From Pyrenophora tritici-repentis (Eukaryota; Ascomycota; Dothideomycetes; Pleosporales; Pleosporaceae), in the NCBI RefSeq assembly GCF_003171515.1, contig NC_089390.1:8126274-8190273 (forward strand): a DNA stretch of 64,000 bases. Reading direction: 5' to 3'. The position numbers and the translations under genes are program-made. Within the stretch, counting starts at the first letter, position 1. Each line of letters opens with the position of its first letter. Shown piece after piece: positions 43,301 to 52,635 of this stretch. The notes beneath the pieces were generated by a model. The model had not been told where the DNA came from and did not search any database. It worked only from the letters and a program-made list of their open reading frames with translations.

Positions 43301-44839
43301 CTTGGCGATTGCGAGATCACCGACGAACTACTCTATGTGCGCAACAAGGTCTACGTCCCCGCCGGCGCCGTTCGCACCCAAGTTATTGAACAAGCCCACA
43401 AGAGCGTCTGCGGTGGCCACAGCGGCAAACATGAGTTATACTCCAAGCTGTCGCGATGGTATTACTGGCCTAGGATGACCACGGACGTCGCGCAATATGT
43501 ACGCGCGTGTCTGACTTGCAAGAGGAGCAAAGCATACCGAGAAGGCAAGCATGGGCTGCTGCATCCGCTACCAATCCCCAGCAAATACTGGTCCAGCATC
43601 TCTATAGACTTCATCACTCACCTGCCGCCCTGCAGGCATAACGGTCAAACGTTCACTGACATCCTCGTGGTAGTCGACCGACTCACCAAGAAGAAGAAGT
43701 TCATCCCAATGGCTAGTATGACCACCGACGCCCTTGTGGTAGCCTTTATCGAATACATCTGGCGAGAAGAGGGCTTTCCTGAGGAGATTATCTCAGACCG
43801 TGGAGCGCAGTTTGTCTCTTACTTTTGGAAGCGACTATGCCAGCGTCTGGGTGTACGCCCGAAGTTCTCGACCGCTCACCATCCCCAGACTGACGGACAA
43901 ACCGAGAACGCGAACTCCTACCTCAAGCAATACCTACGCGCCTATGTCAACTACGAGCAGGATAACTGGGCGCTTTTTCTGCCAATAGCTGAATTCGAAG
44001 CCAACTCCAGCACCAGCAGCACAACTGGCAAGTCGCCTTTCTTCGCGACTAAAGGATACAACCCACGGAGTGGCATTGAACCCCCTGCGCCAGCGCCAGG
44101 CGCTGCGACCTTGACTGCGCCTGCGCAACAAGAACGTCTCAACGCTGACGCTTTCGCGGATCGCATGAAAACGCTGCAGGACGAGCTGCGAGCTTCAATG
44201 CAATGGGCGCAAGCAAAACAAGCAGAATACGCCAATGAAGGAAGGCTACCCGCACCAGCTTTCAAAGTCGGCGACCAAGTGATGCTGGACACTCGCAACC
44301 TACGGACGAAAAGACCCTCCGCGTCATTAGACCTAAAGAACCGCGGTCCCTTTACTATCGTTCGCGCCATCAACAACACCGCATACGAGCTAGATCTTCC
44401 CGCTAACATGAAGCGCATCCACAATGTCTTCCACCCATGGCTCTTACACTTGGTTGACGACAACCCACTTACTGGACAAACACAAGATCCTGAGGTCCCT
44501 GCGGAGTTCGACCCAGAAGTGGAAGACGACACTGAATACACTGTCGAAGCAATCGAAGACTGCCGCATTAATAAGAAGCTTAAGGATCCTGCCGCCCGCG
44601 GTCGCAAGGGCAAGACTACCCAAGGCCTGCTCCAATACTTGGTACGATGGGCAAACTATCCCGACGGCCCCGACAATCCTTCATGGGAACCATACATGAA
44701 CCTCGCGGACTCCGCTGACACTGTGACGCGCTATCACCTTGATCACCCAAACAAGCCGCCTATGCACAGGAAGTTTAAGTCTCTCACAGGCAAACAAGAT
44801 ATGCTGGTTATGCGACTTCACGCTCTTAGTCGTGTCTAG
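40361..44839 (+). CDS. pol: Pol of element C: protease, RT, RNase H, integrase, chromodomain
   Basis: This frame lies at -1 relative to gag. It opens at 40361 and overlaps the last 37 bases of gag, so synthesis as Gag-Pol by -1 frameshifting (or a lost A at 40390-40393) is likely. Order: protease LIDTGASASF (about 40670); RT with RICVDYRQLNAI and YLDDVLIYT (about 41875); RNase H ETDASDFVTAAILSQ; integrase zinc finger near 43400-43520; DDE core SIDFITHLPP, ISDRGAQFVSYFW and QTDGQTENANSY; chromodomain (LLQYLVRWANYPDGPDNPSW) near 44640. Uninterrupted through to the stop; the most intact pol of the chromoviruses here. Confidence 0.93.
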   Translation, partial: VGRHGRASFGKLDAPDNSRIQELDWRKDIQQNRETRENHNRLKVAAARILSPEVGDQDNSQDVQDHYISAIAVKGHLRSTKQLRYDSYTLTSSKEWKKTTTLIDTGASASFVNRRWAKAMGLPIMSTSSPIQLSLADGKVVDTLNEAVEIQVKHGSHLSPVVCFVADVGDFDLILGMTWLEDHDPGLTFSPRSMKFSSSHCTSCCLDHGLPETVYGDGKTPSLSESRQTTPVGEICIITAKAAYLMAAHNPDEAIWVEPQDWEKLADPPDDNNDCDLDSFKRNIARLAAVTQEDYDHYMNKMESPHMTEAEIRKLVPDWLYSKMPDLFSPIQAGKLAPHREGVDHEIDTDGRIHKPKIYGLTRTETRAIKAYIDDRLGRGFIRPSTSPYASPVLVVKKPGGGLRICVDYRQLNAITKKNRNAPPSIKETLARMAKVRWMTIVDVVAAFNTVRIKEGDEEKTAFLTRYGLYEYVVMPFGLCNAPGTFQTFINETLREYLDDICTAYLDDVLIYTCDDDESVHEADVIKVLSKIRDAGLHLDPTKCKFKVKKVKYLGLILTTEGIEMDPKKVSTILDWQIPRSVKDVQSFLGFANFYRRFIKGFSYIAKALTELTRKDGEGKDQRHQFPLIADSKAIQAFHRLKDAFKTAGVLAHFDPDLETWLETDASDFVTAAILSQKDATGVLRPVAFLSHKMNPAECNYEIYDKELLAIVNAFEQWRFELSGTDDPIMVLSDHQALQTFMTTKRLNRRQARWAEFMAEFNFIIKYRPGKQGTKPDALTRRPGDLPESPDDIRRRHQLQVVIKPDQVDPEARVCTINIAKDGGSRHAVYLANLITQRTLPDSIPAVAQMLYQLSEEDNISERYAVLAALPGIEPEGGENGVSHDLTSKRSLCAADNVTISPITTPIAATSAPAIPNETPAAINVPAPPNNELTIDALLDNIKAAYKDDKVLQAIVKAKKDGLRRLPFKLIHGEEHLRLELGDCEITDELLYVRNKVYVPAGAVRTQVIEQAHKSVCGGHSGKHELYSKLSRWYYWPRMTTDVAQYVRACLTCKRSKAYREGKHGLLHPLPIPSKYWSSISIDFITHLPPCRHNGQTFTDILVVVDRLTKKKKFIPMASMTTDALVVAFIEYIWREEGFPEEIISDRGAQFVSYFWKRLCQRLGVRPKFSTAHHPQTDGQTENANSYLKQYLRAYVNYEQDNWALFLPIAEFEANSSTSSTTGKSPFFATKGYNPRSGIEPPAPAPGAATLTAPAQQERLNADAFADRMKTLQDELRASMQWAQAKQAEYANEGRLPAPAFKVGDQVMLDTRNLRTKRPSASLDLKNRGPFTIVRAINNTAYELDLPANMKRIHNVFHPWLLHLVDDNPLTGQTQDPEVPAEFDPEVEDDTEYTVEAIEDCRINKKLKDPAARGRKGKTTQGLLQYLVRWANYPDGPDNPSWEPYMNLADSADTVTRYHLDHPNKPPMHRKFKSLTGKQDMLVMRLHALSRV
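40388..40427 (+). promoter_or_regulatory. Candidate -1 frameshift signal between gag and pol of element C
   Basis: GGAAAAC (40388-40394), a 5-nt spacer containing the gag stop, then a perfect 8-bp hairpin GCTCCTGA/TCAGGAGC (40400-40407 and 40420-40427) with a 12-nt loop. The geometry is right for -1 frameshifting, but the heptamer is not a textbook X-XXY-YYZ site. Confidence 0.4.
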
Positions 44840-45150
44840 CCAGTGGTGACAACAGCAGACAAGACCAACAATAAGACTGGGATAATATAGTTGTGCTTGC
44901 TATAATCGAGGGCGTCGATAAGTTGTGCTAGAAATAGGACTTATAGACGCTGTGCTCGTGGCAAGGACTAGACTGTCAAAGTTACTATTGTTAAGACAAG
45001 ATGCTAAGGTCACCACGCCACGATGATGATCCATAATTACTGTGCACAGACAACGGGAATAGAATGTAGTAATGGAATGGACACTGCAAGCGACACGCTT
45101 GGTATGCAGCAGTTCTGCGATATAGGTATCTCCTTTGTATACAATTTTAG

Positions 45151-45152
<2 letters not shown>

Positions 45153-45186
<34 letters not shown>
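45153..45186 (+). repeat. A34 homopolymer in the 3' region of element C
   Basis: 34 consecutive A residues between pol and the polypurine tract, within the element. Confidence 0.95.
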
Positions 45187-45190
<4 letters not shown>

Positions 45191-45230
45191 GTTCGAGCGT
45201 TGGAACTTGCTCTCTTTTTTGGGGGGGTAG

Positions 45231-45401
45231 TGTCATGGATCAAACCCGCGACCTCTAGTAAGCGAGGTGGCCCGTGCGCCTTAAGCGAAGGCCACAGCCG
45301 AACACCAAAGTTCGACCCGCGCAGGTCTTCGAACCTGCACGCAATATCTCACTTAGTACTTAATACAGATACGGTCATCTCAACTATTGACGTCCCTCAC
45401 A
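45231..45401 (+). repeat. 3' LTR of element C
   Basis: 171 bp, same as 37300-37470, followed by the TAGCG target duplication. Confidence 0.94.
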
Positions 45402-45605
45402 TAGCGGAGGTAGCAATTTCGCGATAGTTTTCTTGTGTTGCATCTAGCTTAGTCATCATATAACTACACGAGCGTCGCTAGCCGTCGATGACCGCTATCT
45501 TATATCCCATCTCCCATCTTCTATATCGCTGTTAGCCATCTTTTGCAGCTACACTACCGTCTCTACAGCACGTTTTAGTGTTTCTCGTTGCCCAACACGC
45601 CGAAA

Positions 45606-48158
45606 ATGCCGCTTCGTAACCTAAAACGCGCCGCCGAGGGCACCCCCGGCCCCCACGGCCCCCACAAGCGCGCCAAAACAGCTAAAGGCAGTGCATCGCA
45701 GCCTATCCTGATGGACGATTCGCAGCCTGAGCTGTCTATCCGCACCTCGCCACGTAAAGCCCTAGCTGCTGCAGCAAGCCAGGCCACCGAAGACGCGCCG
45801 TTCGAGTCGCAGTTGCGCGACGCTATACCAGAAGCTACTATACAACCGCCGGCCGAGGGTAGTAGGGCTGCTACGGAGGCTACAAGTGAGGCTATCGAAG
45901 GCGGGGATGATACTGGCTTTGATGACGAGTTTACGGACAACTTTGACGGCATTGATTGGAAGCGTTTACCGCGTTTTACGAAGCCGCTGCGTACGTTGAA
46001 GCGCAACAAAAGTTGGGTATATCAGTACGGTTACCGCGTTGCCTCTCTCCGTGAGCCTCATCGTACGTTCTTTGTTTGCAAATACTGCCATCATCGTAAG
46101 ATCTTTTGCGCCTATCCAGAGGTTACAAAGTCGACCAGTAACGCTATCAACCACCTCGCGCAGAAGCTACTTGGCCACGGCTACGATCGCAAGGGCAAAC
46201 TGGATTCGATTACACTACCGCGAGGCCAAACGACGCTTAAGATGATGACCGAGGGCGGTGTCGATGTACCTCAAGGCGTCGCTAACGAGCTCGGAAACTT
46301 CGACGTACAGCGCTTTCGATACGCCGCTGTTACGTGGCTTGTCGACAATAACCACCCTCTCCGCGAGTTCGAAACGCCTGCGTTTAGGCAGATGATAGAG
46401 TTTGCCAACCCGGAGGCAGCTGACGCGCTGTGGGTAAGTCACAACAGTGTAGCTAGCTTCGTGATGAGGCTGTATCGCTATATGGAGCCGCAGGTTGTTC
46501 AGATGCTCTCGTCGGCTATTAGTAAAATCCATATAAGCTTCGATGGCTGGACGACAAAAGGCGGCAAGCGCGGCTTCTTTGGAGTTGTTGCTCATTTTGC
46601 TGACGCCGACGGCACTATCAGGGACCTACCTATCGCGCTGCCTCAGCTTACGGGCGCCCACACGGGCGAGAGGATAGCTGAAGTTGTTGGCAATATAATC
46701 GATGTCTTCGGTATAACACGTAGCCAGCTTGGGTACTTTGTGCTCGACAACGCGTACGCTAATGACACCGCCGTCACCAAACTCGCCCAACGCTTTGAAT
46801 TTACAGCAAGCCATCACCGCCTCCGCTGCGGCCCTCACACACTTAACTTAGTCGGACAGATGATTATCTTCGGCTTTGATAAGGACGCGTACGATAATGA
46901 TCAGGACGAGCACAAAACAGAGGCAGCCTACCTACAAGAATGGCGGCAGCAAGGTCCGCTTGGTGTACTAATCGATATCATCAACTACATCCAAACACCG
47001 CAACAACACGATCTTTTTGCCGATTGCCAGCGCCGTGTTAACGCTAAGGCTCCCGACCAAAAGCAGGAAATACTCGAGCCGGTAAAGCCAGTCGTCACGC
47101 GCTGGAACAGCTTTCACGACACCTTTGTACGCGCCGCAAAACTCCATAACGCCGTTGATGAGTACGCCCAAAGCCACATCGAAAGGACGATGGGCGCCGA
47201 CGCGTACGCGCGTAGCCGTAACAATAAGCTCACTAAAGTACCAGCTTGGATGAGATCTAATGGGCTTACGGCTGACGATTGGGCGGTAATAACCCAGTAT
47301 ATATCAGTGTTGGAGCCGCTAAAGGAGGCGACAAAACGGCTTGAAGCTCGCGGTAAAGCTGGCCGTTTCGGCGCGATATACGAGGTTATACCTGTCTTCG
47401 AAGCTGTACTTGCCGTGTACGAGCAGCTACTTAAAAACCACGAAAGCGTCGACTATAATGCCAATAGCGCGCCAGAAGATCACCTTCCTATCAACCTACG
47501 CGCAGCTTGGGCAAAGCTTAACGCGTATTACACTAAGCTCGACGAATCACCCGCATACTTTGCCGCTACCTGCCTCCACCCATACTACAAGAACTACTGT
47601 GAGAACAGCTGGCGCGACAAACCGAGCTGGCTTGAGGCAAACAACGCTGGGTTGAAACAACTTTGGGCGTTCTATAAGCCGCAAATACAGCGCCAAAGTC
47701 GCCCACCAGTGCGGCTCTCAAGTGGTATCAACGACGCCATCAACGCGCTCGTTAATGCGGAGCCTTATGGCATTGTTGAGGTGACAGAGATGGATGAGCT
47801 GGAGCGTTGGCGACGGTTTGAACTCCGCTGGACGCAGGAGCAGTTCGAACAAGGTAGTAATCCTGTTAGCTATTGGATAAGCCTACGCCCAAAGTATCCT
47901 AACCTAGCGCGTATGGCGATCGATATATTAACAATACCAGCCTCAAGTTGTGAGTGCGAGCGGCTGTTCAGCGAGCTCGGTGATTTATTAGAGCCAAGGC
48001 GACGCAAAATTGGGTCACAACTGCTTGCAGCAATACAGTGTATACGAAGCTGGCGCGACGCTGGCTTTAAGCCTCCATCTGATTACAACTCAGGCGATGT
48101 AACTGACGCTGAGGTAGCTGCAATATACGAAATATGCAAGTGGGACAGCGAAGCTTAG
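45606..48158 (+). CDS. hAT-family transposase
   Basis: 850 codons from ATG 45606 without introns. The disordered basic N-terminus is followed at about residues 140-190 by a BED-finger-like motif (FVCKYCHHRK ... INHLAQKLLGH). The catalytic region has ISFDGWTTKGGKRGFFGVVAHF near 300 and YFVLDNAYANDT near 380, the usual positions of the first two acidic residues. The C-terminal hAT dimerisation region (about 770-835) reads MAIDILTIPASSCECERLFSELG. The frame is intact, so the enzyme could be active. Its 5' flank has been displaced by element C, whose LTR ends about 205 bp upstream; transcription may now depend on that LTR. Confidence 0.93.
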   Translation: MPLRNLKRAAEGTPGPHGPHKRAKTAKGSASQPILMDDSQPELSIRTSPRKALAAAASQATEDAPFESQLRDAIPEATIQPPAEGSRAATEATSEAIEGGDDTGFDDEFTDNFDGIDWKRLPRFTKPLRTLKRNKSWVYQYGYRVASLREPHRTFFVCKYCHHRKIFCAYPEVTKSTSNAINHLAQKLLGHGYDRKGKLDSITLPRGQTTLKMMTEGGVDVPQGVANELGNFDVQRFRYAAVTWLVDNNHPLREFETPAFRQMIEFANPEAADALWVSHNSVASFVMRLYRYMEPQVVQMLSSAISKIHISFDGWTTKGGKRGFFGVVAHFADADGTIRDLPIALPQLTGAHTGERIAEVVGNIIDVFGITRSQLGYFVLDNAYANDTAVTKLAQRFEFTASHHRLRCGPHTLNLVGQMIIFGFDKDAYDNDQDEHKTEAAYLQEWRQQGPLGVLIDIINYIQTPQQHDLFADCQRRVNAKAPDQKQEILEPVKPVVTRWNSFHDTFVRAAKLHNAVDEYAQSHIERTMGADAYARSRNNKLTKVPAWMRSNGLTADDWAVITQYISVLEPLKEATKRLEARGKAGRFGAIYEVIPVFEAVLAVYEQLLKNHESVDYNANSAPEDHLPINLRAAWAKLNAYYTKLDESPAYFAATCLHPYYKNYCENSWRDKPSWLEANNAGLKQLWAFYKPQIQRQSRPPVRLSSGINDAINALVNAEPYGIVEVTEMDELERWRRFELRWTQEQFEQGSNPVSYWISLRPKYPNLARMAIDILTIPASSCECERLFSELGDLLEPRRRKIGSQLLAAIQCIRSWRDAGFKPPSDYNSGDVTDAEVAAIYEICKWDSEA

Positions 48159-48316
48159 TAATATATACGATATACGATTAGATCAGCACCTAAACAGTAT
48201 CAAATCTATCAAACTTTCAAACAAACGGCCTCCTAAAACACTATCAAACTAAACAACTCAAATACAATCTTAAGTTTTGTACAAACAAATCAAATCAGCG
48301 TCCAAAGTTTGTTTGA

Positions 48317-48336
48317 TTTGCTTAATGACAAGTCTG
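48317..48336 (+). repeat. Right TIR of the hAT element
   Basis: 20-bp mirror of 33516-33535, followed by AATAATAA. Confidence 0.93.
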
Positions 48337-48344
48337 AATAATAA

Positions 48345-48791
48345 TAATATATTGTAAGGGGCTACGCTCAAGGAGCAAAGTCTAAGGTATACTGCGATTG
48401 TATTGACAAAGAACTAAGCTCTAGGCTACGTAGTTATCTATATATACCAAAGAAATCGTGGGCAGAGAAACGATATTGCGATCGCCTGATCCGCGATCGG
48501 GCAGGGGAGGAGACAACCGAGGTTATCAACCGAGGAACAAGAGAGGAAAGGGCTCTAGCCCATTACATGTTGGATAGAATTAGGTAAGAGTCAGTAAATC
48601 AGTACAGTATACAAGAGGCTGAATGTCATAATACAATAACGAGAGGCTCTTTAAAGTACCTAATCTTGCTCTAGCAACCACTATTAAAAGAGACTCTTAA
48701 GGCCTTCGCACTTACAAGGTACACAGCAGAGTTCTAGAGCAGCCATTTTCGAAAGACAGGAGACAGAGTGGAACAAGTTAGTCAGCTAACT
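48345..48791. other. Spacer; possible old LTR remnant, no gene
   Basis: A block from 48353 to 48716 begins TGTAAGG and ends CTTACA, like an LTR, but the flanks TATAT and AGGTA do not match and no second copy is in the window. No coding region. Confidence 0.3.
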
Positions 48792-49211
48792 ATGGGTTTA
48801 ATGGCTAGGGAAGAGCCTGCATATCTCAACTGGATCCAGTTGCATGATCCAGATCGCCCATAGGAGGAGATAAATTTGAAAAAAAGTCTTTATAGCATAC
48901 CTATGCCGCTTTACTACGCAGCATTGTTAGGCTTTAGTACAGTTACGAGACTGCTGTTCGACGCAGGCGCCAAGGTCAACACGCAGGATGGACGCTATAG
49001 CAACGCACTGCAGGCAGCTTCATGGGGAGGCCACGAGCAGGTAGTCAAGATGCTGCTCGACGCGGGCGCCGAGGTTAATGCGCAGGGTGGAGTCTACGGC
49101 AACGCACTGCAGGCAGCTTCAGCTGGAGGTCACGAGCAGGTAGTCAAGACGCTGCTTAATGCGGGTGCTCATCAACATCAGGAAGGCAACACTGTATTAA
49201 GGTCCGAATAG
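48792..49211 (+). pseudogene. Ankyrin-repeat relic of an NLR-type protein
   Basis: The frame begins MGLMAREEPAYLNWIQLHDPDRP, then a TAG where a Trp codon (TGG) is expected, then KSLYSIPMPLYYAALLGF and ankyrin repeats of about 33 residues (NALQAASWGGHEQVVKMLLDAGAEVN and a near copy). This is the typical junction before the ankyrin domain of NACHT-ankyrin proteins of ascomycetes. The nucleotide-binding part is missing and the array is short. Confidence 0.75.
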
Positions 49212-50990
49212 CATCGCTCAGGCCCTAAGCAAGCATTCTTAGGCGTGTAGGAAGCATCTTTTAGTTAACGCATAAAAGGACACGGGGCACGGTTCTCTGT
49301 ATGCAACGTAAGATGCTGTAACCACGTGACTAGAGTCACATGATATCCTATTGTAGCAGGCACTGCCCGGTGGGCAAGTGCACTTACCTCTGAGCCGAGA
49401 GCTCTTGTACAGATACATCATAACACGACAACAGATAGCAATACAATCGTTGATCCACAGCCTCCACCCGACACTGCTCACGCAGTTACAGATGCTTTTA
49501 GAAAGCTGCTAGCATGCGCTACATCTATTTTACGGCTAATACAAAGAAGTCATAGCTTTTTATTTATTACATTAAATTACCAGTAGCTAGTGAGGGTGCT
49601 AATGCAGGCTAAGCTTGCTGGCAGGTCCCGCTGGGTTGGGTCTCGCTGTAGGGTTTCCCTTCCCCGCTCTTCGGGGCTTTCGGCGAGCTCACTACTACGT
49701 TTAAGTGACCTTTAAAGTTAAGGAACATAGTCTTCGTTAACCGCTCTTCCTTTTAAGGTCTCCGACGTTTAGTAAAATTGTCTAGATCGCGAGTAGACAG
49801 AGGGTTATCGATAGAGAATTGTCCGACGGTGTCGGCGAAACGATCGACAGCACGACCAGCACTTCAGAAATCCTTATTAGAGTCTGTTAGTCTGAATAAG
49901 AATTAATTAATCAACACTGTATGTGAATGTTAGCTCTATAACTTCTCCCAATAGAGGCGCCGAAGCTCCGAACCACCAACCTGTCTCGGGACATAGTGTG
50001 TCTCTCCACCCAGGGACGCACCTTAGAGGCTCTTCCAACAAAAAAGAACATAGTTGAGGTTAGAGACGAAAAATGTAATTGGACGGGTTGAATATTCGAC
50101 GACTAGAGCTACAATAAGAGTGGGAACGAAACGTGGTCTCTGCCTTACTAGATCGGCATCCAAAACGAGGCTCTGGAGTATCTATTAACTCCTCCTTTAA
50201 TACCGATTACCACTCATGCCAATGGGGATGACTTAATGGCAGCGACGATGTCATTTCTTCCGCCAGCCTACGCAGCGGTCTCTTCAAACGGCAGAGCTAC
50301 CAATGCAATAGCACCGCGACGTTGGACCTGTGTATATAGATTCTCCGAAACGATTTCATCCACTGAATACCTCATGACAACTTGCGAAGTGATACCCTCT
50401 GTTTAGCCATGTGTAAAGGCAGGCAGTCGCCAGAATTCTGCAATGGCCAGCCCGCATTGCCGCTGTTGCTTTCGTGGTTTTGGCTGCCTAGTGTATCTGA
50501 ATAGGCCTTTCTTCGTCGCGCCTTAGGCGTAGGAGTTTGGCGGTACTAGACCGCCACCCAGCGGACATAGGCGACAGCCTCCGCTAAGCCGGGTAACCCC
50601 TAGTCTTTGCTACAGCCTTTCTCAGAATGCCCTGCTTGTCGAGTGCGCGCGCAGCCTCCTCGCGATGCTCTTCACCGTTCACTGCACGATGCTCTCGGCT
50701 ACTTCGCCCTCACGTGCTCCACAGGCAAACGGCGCATCCTCAGTGAGTATACGCTGGCGGTGGATAGGGAGTGCGAGCCGTGAGCTGAATGGTGACGAGG
50801 GAGCAGAGATGGAAGCCAAATTCAAATAGATGAGTGCAGCCACTCCAGATTACCGGGCAGGGAGTTGCTGTTGCTGTCGCCCATATTCGCTCTAGGGGAG
50901 AAGCGGAAGCGGAAGCGCTTGCTAGGAACGACCACAGTGAAGTTAGGAAAATTATTTAAATAATATATTAGTTCTCTTTCGTAAGGGCTA
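49212..50990. other. 1.8-kb region without a recognised gene
   Basis: Both strands have only short frames of no clear family. Composition is mixed, turning AT-rich after 50940. Confidence 0.55.
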
Positions 50991-51070
50991 TAGCTTGTCA
51001 TAAGCTTCGTACCACTAGAACTTTATAATTCAATATAGTTCAAACACCTAACACATATAAGATTCCTATA
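50991..51070 (+). repeat. Decayed LTR fragment related to the element A LTR
   Basis: AGCTTGTCATAAGCTTCG... through CTTTATAATTCAATATAG, CACCTAACACATATAAG and CCTATA follows the last 75 bp of the A LTR (AGCTTCTTACAAG..CTTTGTAATTCAACACAG..CCTGACCTATGTGAG..CTTACA). Many of the differences are G-to-A or C-to-T. Confidence 0.4.
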
Positions 51071-51118
51071 TCTACAGAATATAAAATATTTTTAGAATAT
51101 TATATTTTACTATTATAG

Positions 51119-51315
51119 TGTCGGCATACACACGGTGTGTCGCCTAATAAGGCCCAATGTACCGCCTCGATCCTACTTCGGCCCAACTCGGACCCAACGC
51201 TATGTATACCTTCGTAGCCCCCACATTCGTAGAATCATCATACACCAGAATACCAATACACAAGATTACCTTAGCTACTGTTATTCACCGTACGATCGTA
51301 CAAGGCCTTCCAACA
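51119..51315 (+). repeat. 5' LTR of the copia element
   Basis: 197 bp, TGTCGGCA..CCAACA, same as 56923-57119. Confidence 0.95.
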
Positions 51316-51678
51316 CTGATCAGTGATTGCACGGCAGTCACAGACAGTTAGGTTAAGAAGAGATAGATTCTTTACCCCGCGCGTTCCCTAGATTGCCTAT
51401 ATCAGCAAGGCGGAGTTATCTATGCTAAGCTCACTGTTAGCTATATCAGGCGTCGTTCGTGGCTAGCGACCGACCGTTACAGCCGTATCAGAAGCGTTCC
51501 AAGACGCCGTCTATACACGCGCCAACCGACCGGTTGAGATTTGACCCGTGTACAACCCACGACCACCGACGCATCTCTAGCGAACGCAGCTAGCGCAACA
51601 AGCGTCAACAAGAACACAATAGCAGGAGAGAGAACATCATCGGAAAGAGCACCGGTAGCCAGGACACCGGCAGTAGGA

Positions 51679-52635
51679 ATGGCGAGCAGTAGTAGAAGAG
51701 TGGTACCCACACTAGAGGCGCTACTAGGGACCACAAACATAAAACCAAGAGAATGGCATCACATCGATCCAGAGATTTGGGAGGACAACGTTGAAGCTCC
51801 AGACGATGAGGTAGGGATTACTACAGCAACAACGTACATTGCGCGTGCGATTGCGGACTATACAGATCGACCAACAGCAGATGAAGAACTCTTTTGGGAG
51901 TTCCGTCAGGACTTTGAAGGATGGACAGAGGCAATGTTCCTACGTGCCCAGCCAATATACACAAAGGAACTAAAGCGGATCCTCCGCTTTAAGGGAGTGT
52001 ATACTGGCCGTATTAATATGGCACCTAGTGAGTCTCTAGCTAGGTTATTACGCATGGAGGAGTACCTAGAATGGCCTCAGGACGTATTCCAGTCGGCTGT
52101 GTTTGACACACGATCAGCTGCGCACATGTTGCAAGAGCGGGCACTACGGCAACAACGCAGTGAAGGATCAGTACAGTCCACAGACAGGAGATTATCAAGC
52201 CAGGCCCAGAGCCGAACCCAAACGCCTGTAAGGACAAGAGGCCGAGACGTAGACAGTCGGCAAACCCGCGATCAAGACCAGACCCACGCCCGTGTGCAAG
52301 GACGACAGGAGACCGTTGAGGAAGAACAACAGATTCAGGACCAGCTAGCAAAAACGATTGAGAAAGCCCAAAACCAACCAATCCGAAGCCAGCCTGTAGA
52401 GACAACTGAATCCGCACCGCAGCCAGCCTATCAGCGCGTCCAAAGTCAGCAACCTCCCCTCACCTACAACAACTTCGACCGATTCCGCGAGTATACACCA
52501 GCATACCCGCAACGTCCGAAGGGACTGAGCGTTCCCCAATTGTGCCCTCTGGTGAAACAGACCCGTACAAGGCAGTTCCACCAATCGAGTTTGGCAATGA
52601 GAAACTGGATCCTAAGACGATCAATGTCTTCGTGA
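51679..52635 (+). CDS. gag: Gag N-terminal part of the copia element
   Basis: ATG 51679 (MASSSRRVVPTLEALLG). Predicted helical segments, then a Gln/Arg-rich stretch (about 52140-52400). At the C4 run 52534-52537 the sensible protein moves to the next frame, where it continues into the rest of Gag and Pol; the remaining codons to 52635 are probably not real. One extra C would give a single Gag-Pol frame. Confidence 0.75.
   Translation: MASSSRRVVPTLEALLGTTNIKPREWHHIDPEIWEDNVEAPDDEVGITTATTYIARAIADYTDRPTADEELFWEFRQDFEGWTEAMFLRAQPIYTKELKRILRFKGVYTGRINMAPSESLARLLRMEEYLEWPQDVFQSAVFDTRSAAHMLQERALRQQRSEGSVQSTDRRLSSQAQSRTQTPVRTRGRDVDSRQTRDQDQTHARVQGRQETVEEEQQIQDQLAKTIEKAQNQPIRSQPVETTESAPQPAYQRVQSQQPPLTYNNFDRFREYTPAYPQRPKGLSVPQLCPLVKQTRTRQFHQSSLAMRNWILRRSMSS

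Larger units (their letters stand above)
37300..45401 (+). mobile_element. Ty3/gypsy chromovirus 'C' (8.1 kb, complete)
   Basis: Identical 171-bp LTRs (37300-37470 and 45231-45401) with a perfect 5-bp target duplication TAGCG (37295-37299 and 45402-45406). Self-priming PBS at 37473-37481, gag 38017-40397, pol to 44839, PPT (T6G7TAG) at 45215-45230. It is inserted in the hAT about 200 bp upstream of the transposase start. Long non-coding stretches precede gag and follow pol. Confidence 0.95.
33516..48336 (+). mobile_element. hAT DNA transposon carrying two nested gypsy elements
   Basis: Terminal inverted repeats of 20 bp, starting CAGACTTGTCATTAAG at 33516-33535 and mirrored at 48317-48336. 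The 8-bp target duplication AATAATAA is at 33508-33515 and 48337-48344, as expected for hAT. Subtracting D (33576-37126) and C (37300-45401) with their duplications leaves about 3.16 kb around one transposase gene. Both subterminal regions are rich in AAACAAA/CAAATCAAA motifs, the usual place for transposase binding. Confidence 0.92.

Noticed and set aside
48353..48716. A solo LTR (TGTAAGG..CTTACA)
   Set aside because: The flanking five bases do not match and no second copy or PBS/PPT is visible; kept only as a remark.
49212..50990. A CRISPR-like array, tRNA or rRNA
   Set aside because: No regularly spaced repeats, cloverleaf or rRNA core was seen; none is expected for CRISPR in a fungus.
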